DNA of 64,000 nucleotides from Roseateles_E sp005503085. Lineage in GTDB: Bacteria; Pseudomonadota; Gammaproteobacteria; Burkholderiales; Burkholderiaceae_C. The stretch is taken from positions 22,999 to 86,998 of the forward strand of contig NZ_JAQOWX010000006.1 of the NCBI RefSeq assembly GCF_028462495.1, given 5' to 3'. The position numbers were made by a program, and so were the translations under genes. Positions 8,157 to 16,454 of the stretch are shown here, piece after piece; position 1 is the first letter of the stretch; every line of letters begins with the position of its first letter. The notes beneath the pieces were generated by a model. That model was not told the origin of the DNA. It made no database searches and saw nothing but the letters and a program-made list of their open reading frames with translations.

Positions 8157-9788
8157 TCAGGCCTGAACGCGGTTGCGCCCCTGGGCCTTGGCCCGGTACA
8201 GCGCCGCATCGGCCCGGGTCAGCAGGGCCAGTCCGGCCTCGCCGGGTTCAAAAGCCGCCAGGCCGATCGACAGGGTGACCTGGGACAGACCGCCCGCCAG
8301 CTCATCCCAGACCATCGCGGCGATATCGGCACGCAGGGTCTCGGCCCAGGCCAGAGCCATCGGCAGGCTCGCGCCCGTCAACAGCACACAGAACTCCTCG
8401 CCGCCATAGCGTGCCGCGAAATAGCCCGCCGGGCCGGCCTGGGCCTGCAGGGCCTGGGCCAGGCGGCGCAGCACGACATCGCCGACCGGGTGGCCGAGCC
8501 GGTCGTTGATGGACTTGAAGTGGTCGATGTCCAGCAAGGCCAGCACCAGGCCCTGCGGCTGAGCGCAGACCTCGGCCAGGGCCAGCTCCAGATGGCGGCG
8601 GTTGGCCAGGCCGGTCAGGCCGTCGGTGCGGCTTTGCTGGGCCAGCTGCGCCAGCAGCCGGTCCTTGTCGGCCAGCGCGCGCTCCAGATCCTCGTGCAGG
8701 CCTTGCAGTTCCACATGGCGCAGCCGATGCAGCTCGGCCTGGTGTCGGGCACGCTCCAGCGCATGCTGGACCTGCAGCGCGGCCAGCCGCTGGGCGCCGC
8801 GCTCGTCGAACAAGGCCCGCTCCAGCGCCATATGGGATTGCAGGCTCGCAAAGGCCTGGGCATGCAGGCCGGCCCCTTGCTGAGCCAGGGCCAGGCCCAG
8901 CATATGGTCGGCTTCGGCGCGGCGCAGGCCCAGCTCGCGCGCATGCAGCAGCGCCTGCCGGTGGACCTCGCAGGCCTCGGCCCAGCGCCCCAGGCCGCGC
9001 AGGGCCAGGCCGCGCGCCGTGGCCAGCTGGGCCAGCACCGGGCCGGCCGGGGCCGGCAGCAGCGCCGCCAGCGGTTCCAGCACCGCCAGCGCCGCTTCGC
9101 AATGCCCGGCACTGGCCAGGGCCTCGGCCTCGTTGGCCCCCAGCACGCGCTGCAACAGCGCATCCTCGCCCGCCAGGCGCTTGGCCTCGCGATAGCGAGT
9201 CGCCGCCTCCTCGTAGCGCCCCAGATTCTTCAGATTGATGCCCATATTGTTGAGCACCGCCAGGCGCTTGCGGGTCTGGCCCAGCCGCGCATAGGCAGGC
9301 TCCAGCTCGGCGTAGAGCGCCAGGCCCTCCTCGGGCCGGTCCAGCCGCGAGACCAGCACCGCAATGCTGAGCCGCGCATTGAGCTCGTCCAGCCCATCGC
9401 CCAGGCGCAGGGCCAGCTGCAGCGCCGCCTCCGCATGGATCAGGGCACTGTCGTAGCTGCCCAGCTGCTCATGGTTGACCGAGAGCGCGCGCTCGACCTG
9501 GCAACGGGCTTGCAAATGCTCGGGCGCAGCCCCCGCGGACTCGGCCAGCAAGTCGCGGGCGCGGTAGAGATCGCCCAGCCCGTCCAGCGGCCGCGCCCCA
9601 TGGGCGCGGGCCAGGCCGCGCAAGCGCAAGAGCTGCGCTCGCGGCAAGCCGGCGTGGTCCGGGCAGTTGGACAGCAGGCCGTCGAGCTCGGCCAGCGCGG
9701 CGGCCGGCCGCTCGGCGACCAGACTCTCTAGCCGGCTGAGCTCGGCGGCGGGTGGCGGCACCCAGGGCGGGGACAAGGCATTCAGCAT
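8157..9788 (-). CDS. Diguanylate cyclase with N-terminal TPR-like repeats
   Basis: A 543-residue cytosolic protein. About 330 residues of Ala/Leu-rich helical pairs are consistent with tetratricopeptide repeats (for example RKRLAVLNNMGINLKNLGR). A coiled segment near 330-370 and a C-terminal GGDEF domain follow. The domain has SRTDGLTGLANRRHLE at its start, DIDHFKSINDRLGH for Mg/GTP binding, and the active-site motif YGGEEF, so it should make cyclic-di-GMP. The RxxD inhibitory site normally five residues before GGEEF is absent, so product inhibition is probably lost. No transmembrane segment is visible. It lies 24 bases after ntrC on the same strand and may be read through from it. Confidence 0.92.
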   Translation of the reverse strand: MLNALSPPWVPPPAAELSRLESLVAERPAAALAELDGLLSNCPDHAGLPRAQLLRLRGLARAHGARPLDGLGDLYRARDLLAESAGAAPEHLQARCQVERALSVNHEQLGSYDSALIHAEAALQLALRLGDGLDELNARLSIAVLVSRLDRPEEGLALYAELEPAYARLGQTRKRLAVLNNMGINLKNLGRYEEAATRYREAKRLAGEDALLQRVLGANEAEALASAGHCEAALAVLEPLAALLPAPAGPVLAQLATARGLALRGLGRWAEACEVHRQALLHARELGLRRAEADHMLGLALAQQGAGLHAQAFASLQSHMALERALFDERGAQRLAALQVQHALERARHQAELHRLRHVELQGLHEDLERALADKDRLLAQLAQQSRTDGLTGLANRRHLELALAEVCAQPQGLVLALLDIDHFKSINDRLGHPVGDVVLRRLAQALQAQAGPAGYFAARYGGEEFCVLLTGASLPMALAWAETLRADIAAMVWDELAGGLSQVTLSIGLAAFEPGEAGLALLTRADAALYRAKAQGRNRVQA

Positions 9789-9812
9789 GGGCCGGCATTG
9801 TCGCCGCGCCGC

Positions 9813-11276
9813 TCAGGCATCCAGCCCCAGCTCCTGGATCTTGCGCGTGATGGTGTTGCGGCCTATGCCCAGTTTCTGCGCCGCCTCGATGCGGCGGCCG
9901 CGCGTCACATCGAGCGCGGTCAAGATCAGGCTGGCCTCGAAGCGGCGGGTCAGCGCGTCCCAGACCTCGGGCTCGCCATTGGCCAGCAGGCGCCGCGCCT
10001 CGCGCGCCATCTCGGCCACCCAGGCATCGGGCCCGGTCGCCAGGGCCGGCAGCGGCGCGACGGCCGCTTCACCGAGCGCGGCCGGCACGGCCGTGCCCGC
10101 TGCGGCGGTCAGCAGCGTGGAGCCTGCCTGCATCAGCTCCTGCGGCAGGTCCTTGGGCTCGACCACCTGGGTCGGTGCCATCACGCTGAGCCAGTGGCAG
10201 ACGTTTTCCAGCTGGCGCACATTGCCGGGGAAGTCGAAGCCGACCAGCCGGGCCAGCGCCGCCTCGGACAGGCGCTTGGGCTCGACACCCAGCTCGGTGG
10301 CGCTGCGCTGCAGGAAATAGCGCGCCAGCACCGGGATGTCCTCGCGGCGCTCGCGCAGCGCCGGCAGGCGCAGGCGGATCACATTCAGGCGGTGGAACAG
10401 ATCCTCGCGGAAGGCGCCCTGGCGCACCCGGTCTTCCAGATTCTGGTGGGTGGCGGCGATCACGCGCACATTGCTGCGCAGCGGGCTGTGGCCGCCGACG
10501 CGGTAGAACTGGCCGTCGGACAGCACGCGCAGCAAGCGGGTCTGCAGATCCAGCGGCATGTCGCCGATCTCGTCCAGGAACAAGGTGCCGCCGTCAGCCT
10601 GCTCGAAACGGCCGCGCCGGGTTGCCTGAGCGCCGGTGAAGGCACCCCGCTCATGGCCGAACAGCTCGCTCTCCAACAGGTCCTTGGGGATCGCCGCGGT
10701 ATTGATCGCAACAAACGGGCCCTCGGCACGCGGGCTGTGCTTGTGCAGCGCGCGGGCGACCAGCTCCTTGCCCGAGCCGGACTCGCCGGTGATCAGCACC
10801 GTCACATGGCTCTGGCTCAGGCGGCCGATCGCGCGGAACACATCCTGCATCGCCGGCGCCTGGCCCAGCATCTCGGGCACTTGCGCCGCAGCCTCTTCGG
10901 CCACCGCCTCGCGCAGGCTCTCCTCCTGGGCGCGGCGGATCAACTCGACGGCGCGGCTCAGGTCGAAGGGCTTGGGCAGGTACTCGAAGGCGCCGCCCTG
11001 GAAGGCCGAGACCGCGCTGTCCAGATCGGAGTAGGCCGTCATGATGATGACCGGCAGGCCGGGCAGCTTGGCCTTGACCTTGGCCAGCAGATCCAGGCCC
11101 GAACCGCCGGGCATGCGGATGTCGGAGACCAGCACCTGCGGGCTGTCCTCATCGAGCGCCGCGAGCAGATCGCGGGCATTGCTGAAGCTGCGCACCGGCA
11201 GGCCCTCGCGGCTCAGCGCTTTTTCCAGCACGAAACGGATGGAATGGTCGTCGTCAACAATCCAGATGGATTTCAT
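9813..11276 (-). CDS. ntrC: Nitrogen regulation response regulator NR(I)
   Basis: Sigma-54 enhancer-binding activator of the nitrogen response, 487 residues. Receiver domain at 1-120 with DDDHSI acidic pocket and phospho-Asp in VLVSDIRMPGG. AAA+ domain at about 145-375 with Walker A GESGSGKE, the sigma-54 contact loop GAFTGA and FLDEIGDM. A Fis-type helix-turn-helix is at the C-terminus (RRIEAAQKLGIGRNTITRK). It lies 30 bases after ntrB. Target sites of the expected sequence occur upstream of glnA in this window. Confidence 0.97.
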   Translation of the reverse strand: MKSIWIVDDDHSIRFVLEKALSREGLPVRSFSNARDLLAALDEDSPQVLVSDIRMPGGSGLDLLAKVKAKLPGLPVIIMTAYSDLDSAVSAFQGGAFEYLPKPFDLSRAVELIRRAQEESLREAVAEEAAAQVPEMLGQAPAMQDVFRAIGRLSQSHVTVLITGESGSGKELVARALHKHSPRAEGPFVAINTAAIPKDLLESELFGHERGAFTGAQATRRGRFEQADGGTLFLDEIGDMPLDLQTRLLRVLSDGQFYRVGGHSPLRSNVRVIAATHQNLEDRVRQGAFREDLFHRLNVIRLRLPALRERREDIPVLARYFLQRSATELGVEPKRLSEAALARLVGFDFPGNVRQLENVCHWLSVMAPTQVVEPKDLPQELMQAGSTLLTAAAGTAVPAALGEAAVAPLPALATGPDAWVAEMAREARRLLANGEPEVWDALTRRFEASLILTALDVTRGRRIEAAQKLGIGRNTITRKIQELGLDA

Positions 11277-11306
11277 CTAAGGCTCCCCTTTGTCCCGAGC
11301 TGGTAT

Positions 11307-12401
11307 TCAGGGCAAAGGCAGGGTCAATCGAAAATCTGTCCGGCCCGGTTCGCTGTCGCAGTCAATCATCCCCTGATGCTGCTGAGCGATGGTTTGTGAC
11401 AGCGTCAGCCCCAAGCCCGTGCCTCCGTCCCGCCCGGAGACCAGGGGGTAGAAGATGCGATCTCGGATCTCAGCCGGCACACCAGGGCCGTTGTCCTGCA
11501 CATGCAATTCCAATGCCAAGCGCCAGCGTTGCTTACCAATCGTCACCTGTCGCGCCACCCGCGTCTGCAGATTGATCACGGCCGGGCCTTCAGCAATGCG
11601 GGCATGGCAGGCCTGAGCGGCGTTCTGCACGATGTTCAGCACCGCCTGGATCAGCTGCTCGCGGTCGCCGCGGAAATCGGGCAGCGAGGTGTCATAGTCG
11701 CGCCGCACCTCCAGCCCGCGCGGGTATTCGGCCAGTATCACCGAGCGCACCCGCTCGCAGACCTCGTGGATATTGACATCGACCACCACCTGGGCGCGCC
11801 GGTGCGGCGCCAGCAGGCGGTCGACCAGGGCCTGCAGCCGGTCGGCCTCATGAACGATGACCTGGGTGTACTCATTGAGCTCGGGGCCAAGGTCGGTGGG
11901 CTGCAGCTCCAGCGCCAAGAGCTGGGCCGCACCGCGGATGCCGCCCAGCGGGTTCTTGATCTCGTGGGCCAGGTTGCGTATGAGCTCCTTGGTAGCCTGC
12001 ACCTGGTCCAGCGTGCGCTCCTCGCGGTCCTGGCGGGCCTGCTGGGCGTTCTCGATCAGCTCGACCAGCACGCGCTCCGGGCTGTCGGTCTGGCTGACGA
12101 TCACATGCACCGGCAGCAGATCCTCATGCGGGCGCGGGCCGCGCCGTAGCAGCGCATCGAAGCGGCTGCTGGAGAAGGCGTTCAGCGCCACCGCCTCGAC
12201 CGTCTCGCTGAGCCGGGTCGCGTCGGCAAACCAGTCAAACAGATTGACGCCCTGCACCGTGCGGCGCGAGAGCCGCATCACGGTCTCGAAGGCGGTATTG
12301 GCGAACAGGCATTCGCCATCGGGCCGCACCACGGCCACCATGGTGGCCAGCATGTCGAAGGCCTCGAAGCCCGAGGCGGGGCGGGATGAGTGCTGAGTCA
12401 T
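11307..12401 (-). CDS. ntrB: Nitrogen regulation sensor histidine kinase NR(II)
   Basis: Cytosolic sensor kinase/phosphatase that phosphorylates NtrC under nitrogen limitation and is controlled by PII. 364 residues: PAS domain (about 20-125, ATMVAVVRPDGECLFANTAF), H-box NLAHEIKNPLGGIRGAAQLL, N-box AVLNIVQNAAQA, G-boxes DNGPGVP and DGGTGLGLTLS. The start at 12401 (MTQHSS) fits the family; the upstream ATG at 12434 would overlap the preceding gene. It sits between the DUF4124 gene and ntrC, giving the common beta-proteobacterial order glnA - DUF4124 - ntrB - ntrC. Confidence 0.96.
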   Translation of the reverse strand: MTQHSSRPASGFEAFDMLATMVAVVRPDGECLFANTAFETVMRLSRRTVQGVNLFDWFADATRLSETVEAVALNAFSSSRFDALLRRGPRPHEDLLPVHVIVSQTDSPERVLVELIENAQQARQDREERTLDQVQATKELIRNLAHEIKNPLGGIRGAAQLLALELQPTDLGPELNEYTQVIVHEADRLQALVDRLLAPHRRAQVVVDVNIHEVCERVRSVILAEYPRGLEVRRDYDTSLPDFRGDREQLIQAVLNIVQNAAQACHARIAEGPAVINLQTRVARQVTIGKQRWRLALELHVQDNGPGVPAEIRDRIFYPLVSGRDGGTGLGLTLSQTIAQQHQGMIDCDSEPGRTDFRLTLPLP

Positions 12402-12434
12402 GGTCCTGTGGCTCGCGCGGCCAGACCAGCGCAC

Positions 12435-12950
12435 TCAAGGCAGCTTGCTGATCTCGCGCTTGAGCGCCTGTATATCGTTTTCCTGTCGGGTGATGCTGGT
12501 CTTGAGCTCGGCCACCCGGTCCAGATACTTCTGGAAATTGCGTTCGTCGCCGCGCCGTTCGGGCTGGCCGCCCTGGTACTCGCGCTGCAAGGCCGCGAGC
12601 CGCTCCTCGCTTTCACGCAGCTCGGTCTCGAGCACCTTGCGGCGCTCGCCGTCGCGGCTGCGTTGCTGGGCCGGGTCAACGCGGCCATCGCCACTCCTGG
12701 GCTCGGCGCTGGCGCCGGGCGCGGTCGGTGCGGGCGCGCGCGGGCGCTGCCCCTGCAGCACCGTGATCGGCGTGCCCTCGATCGAGCGGCAGCCCTTGTC
12801 CTGCGCCTCCTTGGGCGTCAGCGCGTCGGTGTAGAGCACCGGCGGGCCGGGACAGCGGTAGACCACGGACTGGGCCTGGGCGGCGGCGCCGCAGGTCAGA
12901 CCGATGAACAGCAAGGCGGAGCGATAGAGCATGGCGCGATTGTGGCTCAT
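12435..12950 (-). CDS. DUF4124 domain periplasmic protein with coiled coil
   Basis: About 171 residues from the ATG at 12950; a second ATG at 12932 is also possible, and neither has a strong ribosome site. A signal peptide (ALLFIGLTCGAAAQAQS) is followed by the DUF4124 segment (VVYRCPGPPVLYTDALTPKEAQDKGC), with two Cys that may form a disulfide. A Pro/Ala linker and a Glu/Arg-rich coiled coil (ERRKVLETELRESEERLAAL onward) end the protein. Function is unknown; the gene is commonly seen between glnA and ntrB in Burkholderiales. It lies after a hairpin that follows glnA. Confidence 0.75.
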   Translation of the reverse strand: MSHNRAMLYRSALLFIGLTCGAAAQAQSVVYRCPGPPVLYTDALTPKEAQDKGCRSIEGTPITVLQGQRPRAPAPTAPGASAEPRSGDGRVDPAQQRSRDGERRKVLETELRESEERLAALQREYQGGQPERRGDERNFQKYLDRVAELKTSITRQENDIQALKREISKLP

Positions 12951-12973
12951 GCCGGGCGCGGGTTTCACAAAGC

Positions 12974-13001
12974 ACAAGGGACGGCCACGGCCGTCCCTTG
13001 T
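12974..13001 (-). terminator. Hairpin after glnA
   Basis: Perfect 13-base inverted repeat ACAAGGGACGGCC / GGCCGTCCCTTGT with almost no loop, 50 bases past the glnA stop. The minus-strand flank (GCTTTGTG) has only short T runs, so this may attenuate rather than stop transcription, allowing some read-through into DUF4124-ntrBC. Confidence 0.6.
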
Positions 13002-13052
13002 TCGCTGACCCGGGCAGCGTCGCGTGGGGTGCACGCTCGCCGCCCATGGACA

Positions 13053-14468
13053 TCACAGCGAGTAGTACATGTCGTACTCGACCGGGTGCGTGGCCATGCG
13101 GAAGCGGGTCACTTCCTGCATCTTCAGGTCGATATAGGCATCGATGAAGGAGTCGGTGAACACGCCGCCCTTGGTCAGGAAGGCACGGTCCTTGTCCAGA
13201 TACTCGAGCGCCTGATCCAGGCTGTGGCAGACGGTCGGGATCTTCGCGTCTTCTTCCGGCGGCAGATGGTAGAGATCCTTGGTGGCGGCTTCGCCCGGGT
13301 GGATCTTGTTCTCGACGCCGTCCAGGCCGGCCATCATCAGTGCGGCAAAGCACAGATAGGGGTTGGCCGAAGGATCGGGGAAGCGCGCCTCGATGCGGCG
13401 GCCCTTGGGGTTCGCGACATAGGGGATGCGGATCGAGGCCGAGCGGTTCTTGGCCGAGTAGGCCAGCTTCACAGGGGCTTCGAAGCCGGGGACCAGGCGC
13501 TTGTAGCTGTTGGTGCCGGGGTTGGTGATCGCGTTCAGCGCGCGGGCATGCTTGATGATGCCGCCGATATAGAACAGCGCGAACTCGCTCAGGCCGGCAT
13601 AGCCGTCGCCGGCGAACAGGTTCTTGCCGTCCTTCCAGATCGACTGGTGCACATGCATGCCGGAGCCGTTGTCGCCGACGATGGGCTTGGGCATGAAGGT
13701 CGCGGTCTTGCCATAGGCATGGGCGACATTGGTGATCACGTACTTCTGCAGCTGCAGCCAGTCGGCGCGCTTGGTCAGCGTGCTGAACTTGGTACCGATT
13801 TCCATCTGGCCGGCGTTGGCCACTTCATGGTGGTGCACCTCGACCGGGATGCCCAGTTGCTCGAGGATCAGGCACATTTCCGAGCGCATGTCCTGGCCGG
13901 CGTCGACCGGGGGCACCGGGAAGTAGCCGCCCTTGACGGTGGGACGGTAGCCGGTGTTGCCGTGCTCGTATTCCTTGCCGGTGTTCCAGGCGGCTTCTTC
14001 GGATTCGATCTTGTAGAAGCAGCCGGACATGTCATTGCCCCAGCGGATCGAGTCGAAGATGAAGAACTCGGGCTCGGGGCCGAAGTAGGCGGTATCGCCC
14101 AGGCCGGAGGACTTCAGATAGGCTTCGGCGCGCTTGGCCAGCGAACGCGGGTCGCGCTCATAGGCCTTGCCGTCGGCCGGGTCGACCACGTCGCAGGACA
14201 GGATAAGCGTCGGCTCTTCGAAGAAGGGATCGATATTGGCGGTGTCCGGATCGGGCATCAGCAGCATGTCGGAGGCTTCGATGCCCTTCCAGCCGGCGAT
14301 CGACGAACCGTCGAAGGCGTGACCGGAGACAAACTTGTCCTCATCGAAATGCGACACGGGCACAGACACATGCTGCTCTTTGCCACGGGTGTCGGTGAAG
14401 CGGAAGTCAACGAACTTGACTTCGTTGTCCTTCACCATCTGGATCACATCGGCGACGGTCTTGGCCAT
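13053..14468 (-). CDS. glnA: Glutamine synthetase, type I
   Basis: Makes glutamine from glutamate, ammonia and ATP. 471 residues, the exact usual length for the beta subtype. Signatures present: SIAGWKGIEASDM near the N-terminus, VHHHEVANAGQMEIG (metal and ammonia site), the ATP-site segment PIVGDNGSGMHVHQS, and the adenylylation Tyr in KDLYHLPPEE, so adenylyltransferase control is expected. The ATG at 14468 has AGGAG eight bases upstream; a TTG just before it is not needed. Transcription probably starts from the sigma-54 promoter about 80 bases upstream and is followed by a hairpin. Confidence 0.98.
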   Translation of the reverse strand: MAKTVADVIQMVKDNEVKFVDFRFTDTRGKEQHVSVPVSHFDEDKFVSGHAFDGSSIAGWKGIEASDMLLMPDPDTANIDPFFEEPTLILSCDVVDPADGKAYERDPRSLAKRAEAYLKSSGLGDTAYFGPEPEFFIFDSIRWGNDMSGCFYKIESEEAAWNTGKEYEHGNTGYRPTVKGGYFPVPPVDAGQDMRSEMCLILEQLGIPVEVHHHEVANAGQMEIGTKFSTLTKRADWLQLQKYVITNVAHAYGKTATFMPKPIVGDNGSGMHVHQSIWKDGKNLFAGDGYAGLSEFALFYIGGIIKHARALNAITNPGTNSYKRLVPGFEAPVKLAYSAKNRSASIRIPYVANPKGRRIEARFPDPSANPYLCFAALMMAGLDGVENKIHPGEAATKDLYHLPPEEDAKIPTVCHSLDQALEYLDKDRAFLTKGGVFTDSFIDAYIDLKMQEVTRFRMATHPVEYDMYYSL

Positions 14469-14558
14469 CAATCACTCCTAGCTAGCGGAAAGCTTTGTAC
14501 AGGTGGTACGGGTATCGAACGAATTCGGCGAGCGCCTCGGCGCGTGCGTTTCTAACTA

Positions 14559-14575
14559 AGCAGTTTGCGTGCCAA
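14559..14575 (-). promoter_or_regulatory. Sigma-54 promoter of glnA
   Basis: Minus strand reads TTGGCACG-CAAA-CTGCT. Against the consensus TGGCACG-N4-TTGCW only one base differs, and the invariant GG and GC are exactly ten bases apart. The predicted transcription start is near 14548, giving an 80-base leader before glnA. Confidence 0.85.
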
Positions 14576-14720
14576 GTCGGTGAGCAGCGAGCGCCAGCTC
14601 GGTGCATCACCGAGTGGCCGGGGCATTATCGGCCGGCCCAGCGCTGACGCCCTTGAGGACACACCGCCGGTCGGGCGACAGGCGCGCACCAAGCACCAAA
14701 ACAGAGCAAGCCCGCACCGA

Positions 14721-15527
14721 CTATCGCACCATTTCAGTGCTTATCACAGCACCAAATTGGATCAGCCCCTGCTTCAGCGCGGCATAGGCCTGTACCAGCC
14801 GCTCGGGCTCCTGCTCCGGGCCGGCCTTGACGCCCAGCTCGATATGCCGGCCCCACTGCGGATGGTCGACGCTGGGCAGGCTGAAGACCTTGATGCCGGC
14901 AAAGTCGGCCTCGATGCGCTCCATCAGCGGGGTCAGCGCCGCCTCCATCGCGCCCTGCACGATCAGCGAGCGTTCGCTGATGCCGCTGGCGCGGTGCAGA
15001 TCGGCGTGACGCTGATCCAGCACCCACTCCATCATCGGGTGTGCCATCACCGGGAAGCCGGGCACGAAGTAGACCGTGCCGACATAAAAGCCCGGAATCT
15101 TGTTGAAGGGGTTGGGGATGATGGCCGCCCCCGCCGGGAACACGCCCATCTGGAAGCGGCGCAGGCTGTCGGGATGCTCGGGGTCGGCGCTCGTGCCCTG
15201 CTCGGCCGCCATCTCGCTGATGCGCTGCCAGATCAGCTCCCTGGCCTCGGGGTGCAGGACCAGTTCGCGACCCAGGGCCGCAGCGGCCGCCTGGCGGCTG
15301 TGGTCATCGGGCGTGGCGCCGATGCCACCGCACGACACCACCAGATCGCCGCTGGCGAAGGCGCGGGCCAGGCTGGCCGTCAGGCGCTCGCGGTCGTCGC
15401 CGACATACTCGGCCCAGGACAGCGAGAGGCCGCGCGCGGCCAGGATCTCGATGAACTTGGCCAGGTGCTTGTCCTGGCGCTTGCCGGACAGGATTTCGTC
15501 ACCAACGATGATCAGACCGATATTCAT
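14721..15527 (-). CDS. Molybdopterin-binding (MoaB/CinA N-terminal) domain protein
   Basis: A 268-residue protein consisting of the MoaB/MogA-like domain found at the N-terminus of CinA. Visible are MNIGLIIVGDEILSGKRQDKH, the GGIGATPDDHSRQA loop, and FPVMAHPMM. The C-terminal nicotinamide-nucleotide amidase domain of full CinA is absent; the last 80 residues form the small alpha/beta extension seen in stand-alone relatives. The biochemical role is uncertain; full CinA has ADP-ribose pyrophosphatase activity in this domain. Its start overlaps the stop of the EI24 gene by four bases (ATGA), so the two are translationally coupled. Its 3' end carries the candidate NtrC sites for glnA. Confidence 0.85.
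   Translation of the reverse strand: MNIGLIIVGDEILSGKRQDKHLAKFIEILAARGLSLSWAEYVGDDRERLTASLARAFASGDLVVSCGGIGATPDDHSRQAAAAALGRELVLHPEARELIWQRISEMAAEQGTSADPEHPDSLRRFQMGVFPAGAAIIPNPFNKIPGFYVGTVYFVPGFPVMAHPMMEWVLDQRHADLHRASGISERSLIVQGAMEAALTPLMERIEADFAGIKVFSLPSVDHPQWGRHIELGVKAGPEQEPERLVQAYAALKQGLIQFGAVISTEMVR
14726..14763. promoter_or_regulatory. Candidate NtrC enhancer pair for glnA
   Basis: At 14726-14740, GCAC-CATTTCA-GTGC is a full match to the NtrC pattern GCAC-Y-N5-R-GTGC. At 14749-14763, GCAC-CAAATTG-GATC matches in the left half and the centre but has a poor right half. The centres are 23 bases apart, about two helical turns, and lie roughly 185-210 bases upstream of the predicted glnA start. 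Both lie inside the end of the neighbouring coding region (14721-15527). Confidence 0.6.
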
Positions 15528-16405
15528 AGGGCGGGCGGCAGCAGGGTGGGCGGGGATGGCAATTCTTCCAGCACGGGCGGCGCTTCAGGGACGACGACGG
15601 TACGGGCTCGCAACTCGGCCAGCGCGTTCAGCGCGTAATGGGCGAACCACAGCGTCGAGAACGCGAAGATCAAGGTGTAGAGCCAGACCGTCAGCAGCAC
15701 CAGGAAGGGCGCCAGCACCACGGCCATCATGCTGACCGCCCAGATCAGCGAGGGCGCGGCGCCCAGATAGCCGCTGATCACGCCCATGCTCAGCAGCGGC
15801 AGGCGGTGCTCGCGCATCAGCTGCTTGCGCTCCTCGGCCGAGGCATGCTCGGCCAGCACATCGAAGGCGAACACGCGGTAGGTCAGCCAGCCCCAGATCA
15901 ACGGCGGCAGCACCAGCACCAGCGGCGGGATCAGCCAGAAGGGCATGCTCAGGAACAGCAGCAGCAGCGCGCCGGCCGAGCACAGCAGCGACCACAGCAG
16001 GCCCTGCCACCAGGCCGAGCCGCGCTTGCGCTCCAGGGTGGGGAAGCGCCGCTCGGCCACCAGGGTCACGATGGACGGCGTCATCAACAGCGCCACCAGC
16101 AGCAGGCTGAAGATCAGCACCACCGGCACCGCCATCACGATCACCAAAAGCGGTGCGACCACGCTGCGAAAGCCCTCGCCCCCCATGCTGTCCAGCCAGC
16201 GCAGCAGGCTCTCGATCAGCAGCCAGGATTCCAGCGTGCCGCGCACGCCGGCGACCGCCGCCTCCCAGAAGAAATAGGCCAGGCCCACGGTGGTGCTCGC
16301 CGCGATCAGCAGCGGCAGCAGCGACAGCGCGATCACGCGCGGATGCAGGCAATAGGCGGCGGCGCGCCAGAAGGCATCACCAAGGCGGCCCATCGTGTTG
16401 ACCAT
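15524..16405 (-). CDS. EI24 / CysZ-like integral membrane protein
   Basis: 293 residues with about six hydrophobic segments, for example VIALSLLPLLIAASTTVGLAY and LIFSLLLVALLMTPSIV. It has the EI24-family region LLWSLLCSAGALLLLFLSM with PFWLIPPLVLVLPPLIWG. The family includes the CysZ sulfate permease, but these Burkholderiales relatives have no assigned substrate. The start at 16405 has AGAGGG at good spacing; ATGs at 16411 and 16393 are alternatives. It is followed by the MoaB/CinA-like gene with a four-base overlap. The C-terminal Pro-rich tail (EAPPVLEELPSPP) is probably disordered. Confidence 0.82.
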   Translation of the reverse strand: MVNTMGRLGDAFWRAAAYCLHPRVIALSLLPLLIAASTTVGLAYFFWEAAVAGVRGTLESWLLIESLLRWLDSMGGEGFRSVVAPLLVIVMAVPVVLIFSLLLVALLMTPSIVTLVAERRFPTLERKRGSAWWQGLLWSLLCSAGALLLLFLSMPFWLIPPLVLVLPPLIWGWLTYRVFAFDVLAEHASAEERKQLMREHRLPLLSMGVISGYLGAAPSLIWAVSMMAVVLAPFLVLLTVWLYTLIFAFSTLWFAHYALNALAELRARTVVVPEAPPVLEELPSPPTLLPPAL

Positions 16406-16454
16406 CGTCATCCCTCTTCTGTTGGCAATGGGCGCCAAGCATACCCGGGCGGTT

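Noticed and set aside
12390..14555. Long open frame on the plus strand across glnA.
   Set aside because: Antisense shadow of glnA and the DUF4124 gene; no domain, and glnA is certain.
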